9,429 nt of DNA from positions 1 through 9,429 of the forward strand of contig CANMGM010000078.1 of the NCBI GenBank assembly GCA_947497195.1, written 5' to 3'. Position 1 is the stretch's first letter, and every line of letters starts with the position of its first letter. The stretch is from Bacteroidota bacterium. GTDB taxonomy: Bacteria; Bacteroidota; Bacteroidia; M30B66. This document shows positions 7,187 through 9,429 of the stretch, in pieces. The translations under genes were made by a program, and so were the position numbers. The notes under the pieces are model-generated. The model saw only the letters and a list, made by a program, of their open reading frames with translations. It had not been told where the DNA came from and made no database searches.

Positions 7187-7747
7187 TTATTTCACTCGCT
7201 CGAGGTATTCGCCCGTGCGCGTATCGATTTTGATTTTCTCTCCGATATCGATGAACAACGGAATATTAACCGATGCACCTGTTTCGACTGTCGCAGGCTT
7301 TAGCGTTTTTGTTGCCGTGTCGCCTCTTACACCCGGTTCGGTATAGGTAATTTCGAGCTCTACCTGCTTTGGAGGTTCGGCGTAAATTACGTTGTCGCCC
7401 TCAAATGCCGCGTAAATCTCCATCGACTCTTTCATGAAACGCACACCATCGCCAAACAGCACTTCATCGATGTAAATCTGCTCGTAGGTCTCATTGTCCA
7501 TACAAACCAGCATGTTTCCTTCTTTGTAGCTAAACATCAGCGGACGCATCTCAACCCGAACGATTTCTACCTCCTCACCCGAACGAAAACGGTTTTCGAC
7601 CGATTTGCCATTCTTTACGTTGCGCATTTTTGCCTGATAGAATGCACGGAGGTTACCCGGTGTGCGGTGCTGCCATTCGGTAATTACGCAAAGTTCGCCG
7701 TTAAAGCGAATAAACATACCTACCGAAACGTCTTGTGTAGTTGCCAT
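7187..7747 (-). CDS. efp: Translation elongation factor P
   Basis: EF-P enters the ribosomal E site and stimulates peptide bonds at polyproline stalls. The 186 residues match the family length and its three beta-barrel domains: a KOW-like domain (about 1-64), a central OB domain (about 65-127) and a C-terminal OB domain (about 128-186). The last contains the signature VRGDTATKTLKPATVETGASVNIPLFIDIGE, in which PATVETGASVNIPLFI is the classic EF-P pattern. The start is the ATG at 7745-7747, giving MATTQDVSVGM; an in-frame TTG 21 bp upstream falls inside the predicted promoter and is rejected. The tip of the first-domain loop is TPGNLRAF (29-36), so Asn32 sits where E. coli has the modified Lys34 in PGKGQAF. 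No EpmA/EpmB/EpmC or EarP gene lies nearby. The gene is single, with its own promoter element and terminator. Confidence 0.97.
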   Translation of the reverse strand: MATTQDVSVGMFIRFNGELCVITEWQHRTPGNLRAFYQAKMRNVKNGKSVENRFRSGEEVEIVRVEMRPLMFSYKEGNMLVCMDNETYEQIYIDEVLFGDGVRFMKESMEIYAAFEGDNVIYAEPPKQVELEITYTEPGVRGDTATKTLKPATVETGASVNIPLFIDIGEKIKIDTRTGEYLERVK

Positions 7748-7765
7748 GATTTTAAGATTGGGCAA

Positions 7766-7773
7766 CAAAGGTA
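7766..7773 (-). promoter_or_regulatory. Putative -7 element of efp
   Basis: The minus strand reads TACCTTTG, the same octamer as upstream of the small barrel gene, 18 bp before the ATG at 7747. It agrees with TAnnTTTG and supports the downstream ATG as the start, because the in-frame TTG at 7768 would lie inside the element. Confidence 0.55.
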
Positions 7774-7796
7774 TAAAGTCCGGAGAGAAGAAAAAA

Positions 7797-7808
7797 ACGC
7801 ACGCACGC
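7797..7808. repeat. Short tandem repeat ACGC x3 in the efp/mscL divergent region
   Basis: Three exact ACGC copies follow a run of seven A (7790-7796), in the 139-bp region between the divergent efp and mscL starts. It lies about 24 bp upstream of the efp -7 element, just beyond its expected -33 position. It is too short to call a functional phase-variation tract. Confidence 0.4.
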
Positions 7809-7834
7809 AGATTTCATTTCTTTCATGAATTAGA

Positions 7835-7863
7835 TTGCATGTATCGAAACTTGATTATTTTTG
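7835..7863 (+). promoter_or_regulatory. Putative promoter of mscL, both halves visible
   Basis: TTG at 7835-7837 and TATTTTTG at 7856-7863 (exact TAnnTTTG) are separated by 18 bp. This matches both halves of the Bacteroidota primary-sigma promoter pattern as I know it. The element ends 23 bp before the mscL ATG and would drive mscL and probably the two genes behind it. Confidence 0.6.
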
Positions 7864-7886
7864 AAGCTTCACTTAAACACTTTTCT

Positions 7887-8270
7887 ATGGGCATTTTAAA
7901 AGATTTTCGCGCCTTTGCCATGCAGGGCAATGTTGTAGACTTGGCCGTCGGGGTAATAATCGGCGGAGCTTTTGGAACTATTGTTAACTCGCTTGTAGGC
8001 GATATTTTAATGCCCTTGATAGGCGTTGTTTCTGGTGGAATCGACTTTAGTGGCTTATCGTTGAAGGTAGGCGCAGCAACGTTGGCATACGGAAAATTCA
8101 TCCAAGCCATCATTTCTTTTGCTATTATCGCTTTTTCATTGTTTTCAATAATCAAAACAATGAATTCGCTGAAAAAGGAAGAAGCGGCAGCTCCTACGCC
8201 CCCGCCTGCGCCTTCTACCGAAGAACAATTGCTTGCCGAAATCCGCGATTTGCTTAAATCCCAGAAATAA
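7887..8270 (+). CDS. mscL: Large-conductance mechanosensitive channel MscL
   Basis: MscL forms a pentameric inner-membrane pore that opens on membrane tension to release solutes after osmotic downshock. The 127 residues begin at the ATG giving MGILKDFRAFAMQGNVVDLAVGV..., the family's N-terminal amphipathic helix and first membrane helix (about 15-45). The gate residues L19, G22 and V23 fall at the same numbers as in E. coli. The outer loop (about 46-68) keeps GGIDF but is about seven residues shorter than in E. coli. The second membrane helix (about 69-94, FIQAIISFAIIAFSLFSIIK) is followed by a KKEEAAAPTPPPAPS linker and the C-terminal helix TEEQLLAEIRDLLKSQ. The frame stays open far upstream and overlaps efp, but those codons do not resemble MscL. 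It is divergent from efp. Confidence 0.97.
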   Translation: MGILKDFRAFAMQGNVVDLAVGVIIGGAFGTIVNSLVGDILMPLIGVVSGGIDFSGLSLKVGAATLAYGKFIQAIISFAIIAFSLFSIIKTMNSLKKEEAAAPTPPPAPSTEEQLLAEIRDLLKSQK

Positions 8271-8280
8271 CCTCTTTTAC

Positions 8281-9231
8281 ATGCTTAAAAAAATTCTTGC
8301 CTGCGCATTCATGTTCGGTGCGTTGAGTCTTTCTGCGCAAATTAAAATCGAAGAAGACACCTCTGTTACCGGCTGGAAAAAAGGCGGCTTCGTTACGCTC
8401 ACCGTAAACCAGGTTTCGCTCACCAACTGGGCTGCCGGTGGCGAGAGTGCGCTTTCTGCAACAGCTTTGGGAAGCTATTTCTGGAAATATCGCAACAACG
8501 GAACCTATTTCGAAACCGTTCTCGACGGAGGTTTGGGGGTAATCTCGACGAAAACCGAAAGACTCTCCAAAAACGATGATAAATTTGAACTCAATTCCAA
8601 ATTCGGTCGAAAAATAAAAGGCAAGTTTTACTATGCCGGTTTGATGAACTTCAGAACGCAGTTTCTGCCAGGATTTAATCTGCCCGACGATTCCACCGTT
8701 ATCTCTGATTTCATGGCTCCGGCCTATTTATCGCTGGCACTTGGAATTGACTATAAACCAAACGACTGGTTTTCGCTATTTCTTTCCCCGGCTACCGGCC
8801 GCGCTACGTTCGTGAAAAATCAAACGCTTGCCAATGCAGGGCAGTTTGGTGTAACGGCTGCAGTGCTCGATGCCGATGGAAACGTAATTACACCTGGCAA
8901 AAATCTGCGCATGGAATTCGGAAGCTATTTGCGGGCCCGCAGCCAAAAAGACATCGATAAAAACCTTAGCATCGTTTCGAATTTGCAAATGTTTACCAAT
9001 TACACCGATCCCATCAAAGAACAACGCGCCAATACTGATGTAAACTGGGAAACGATCCTCATGATGAAAGCCAACAAATGGTTAACCGTGAGTTTGTTCA
9101 CCAATTTGGTTTACGATCACGATGTGAAAATTCCGGTGAAACGAATTGTTGATGGCATTGAAGTAGAAGGAACCGGTCCGCGCACCCAGTTTAAAGAAGT
9201 GCTTGGCGTGGGGATTTCTTTCAAATTTTAA
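8281..9231 (+). CDS. DUF3078 family outer-membrane protein
   Basis: This encodes 316 residues from the ATG at 8281, 10 bp after the mscL stop. A signal peptide of about 20 residues ends in LSLSAQ. The mature start contains GWKKGGFVTLTVNQVS followed by LTNWAAGGE, the hallmark of the Bacteroidota family DUF3078, in which NWAAGG is nearly invariant. The rest is alternating strand sequence with FGRKIKGKFYYAGLMNFRTQF and YKPNDWFSLFLSPATGRATFV, and it ends in GVGISFKF, a terminal aromatic barrel signal. The family is predicted to form outer-membrane barrels, and its function is unknown to me. The frame continues upstream into mscL, but only the ATG at 8281 gives a signal peptide. The tight spacing suggests co-transcription with mscL. 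Confidence 0.9.
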   Translation: MLKKILACAFMFGALSLSAQIKIEEDTSVTGWKKGGFVTLTVNQVSLTNWAAGGESALSATALGSYFWKYRNNGTYFETVLDGGLGVISTKTERLSKNDDKFELNSKFGRKIKGKFYYAGLMNFRTQFLPGFNLPDDSTVISDFMAPAYLSLALGIDYKPNDWFSLFLSPATGRATFVKNQTLANAGQFGVTAAVLDADGNVITPGKNLRMEFGSYLRARSQKDIDKNLSIVSNLQMFTNYTDPIKEQRANTDVNWETILMMKANKWLTVSLFTNLVYDHDVKIPVKRIVDGIEVEGTGPRTQFKEVLGVGISFKF

Positions 9232-9243
9232 TGTTTATTGGGC

Positions 9244-9429
9244 ATGCGCGACGGTGAACGAGCCGCGTATTTCGAAGCCTTAAATCCCGAAATGCGTGAA
9301 CGCTTGTTGCACGTTCGTGAAATCGTGTGCACGTTTGCGCCTCAACTCGAAGAAACATTCGGCTACCAAATGCCGGCGTTCAGATCGCAAACTGTAGTGT
9401 TGTATTATGCTGCATTTAAAAAGCACATC
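9244..9429 (+). CDS. DUF1801 (YdhG-like) protein, C-terminus outside the window
   Basis: 62 codons are visible from the ATG at 9244-9246 to the window edge, with no stop. The sequence MRDGERAAYFEALNPEMRE, then LLHVREIV, APQLEETFGYQMPAFR and VVLYYAAFKKHI follows the DUF1801 pattern: an N-terminal helix pair, then E-E-T-x-x-Y-x-M-P-A-F, then Y-x-A-A-F-K-K-H-I. Members are small soluble cytoplasmic proteins of roughly 115-150 residues whose role is poorly defined; some have been linked to iron handling (a frataxin-like fold). A TTG six bases upstream is an alternative start. It lies 12 bp after the DUF3078 gene and is probably on the same transcript. Confidence 0.85.
   Translation, partial: MRDGERAAYFEALNPEMRERLLHVREIVCTFAPQLEETFGYQMPAFRSQTVVLYYAAFKKHI

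Noticed and set aside
7748..7768. Longer EF-P start at a TTG at 7768
   Set aside because: The TTG lies inside the predicted -7 element, and the family start MATTQDV is given by the ATG at 7747.
7797..7808. ACGC x3 as a phase-variable tract
   Set aside because: Three copies are too few for frequent slippage, and the tract is outside any coding frame and apart from the visible promoter elements.
7662..7886. 75-codon upstream extension of mscL overlapping efp
   Set aside because: The extra residues do not resemble MscL, overlap the efp coding region and precede the predicted mscL promoter.
9231..9257. ATG overlapping the DUF3078 stop (TAATG) as the start of the next gene
   Set aside because: This frame stops after eight codons. 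The DUF1801 frame starts at 9244 instead.

Overview
The window reads as ordinary chromosome from a member of the Bacteroidota. Several things point there. Predicted exported proteins end their signal peptides in the typical ...SAQ / ...FAQ / ...KAQ pattern, and two proteins have outer-membrane barrel ends of the GYQFNF / GISFKF type. One protein belongs to the Bacteroidota-centred DUF3078 family and another looks like a TANFOR/FN3-type surface protein. There are almost no Shine-Dalgarno sequences. Promoter -7 elements match the Bacteroidota consensus TAnnTTTG upstream of five genes or operons. I cannot place it more finely than the phylum, and I see no insertion sequence, phage, CRISPR, tRNA or rRNA.

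Layout. Positions 1-7747 are all read on the minus strand and 7887-9429 on the plus strand, with a 139-bp divergent promoter region between them. From right to left on the minus strand: efp (translation factor EF-P, 7187-7747) closed by a clear intrinsic terminator; pdeM (metallophosphoesterase, 6446-7093); a small outer-membrane barrel protein (5754-6320) followed 17 bp later by priA (replication-restart helicase, 3265-5736). Next comes a two-gene operon of a 552-residue outer-membrane barrel protein (1532-3190) and, 4 bp later, a long secreted TANFOR/FN3-like protein. The last runs off the left edge of the window (1-1527, 509 residues visible). On the plus strand: mscL (7887-8270), a DUF3078 outer-membrane protein (8281-9231) and the start of a DUF1801 protein (9244 to the right edge), spaced 10 and 12 bp apart and so probably one transcript.

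How the genes fit together. PriA, PdeM and EF-P are housekeeping or genome-maintenance genes, and MscL is the emergency osmotic valve. Four genes encode envelope proteins (three predicted outer-membrane barrels and one large secreted or surface protein). The best candidate for something undescribed is the barrel plus TANFOR/FN3 operon at the left: a dedicated outer-membrane protein made together with a large surface-type protein. Other points worth attention are an EF-P whose loop tip carries Asn where modifiable Lys or Arg is usual, a pdeM promoter element so close to the start codon that the message may be leaderless, and a palindrome sitting where the -35-like element of the barrel operon should be.
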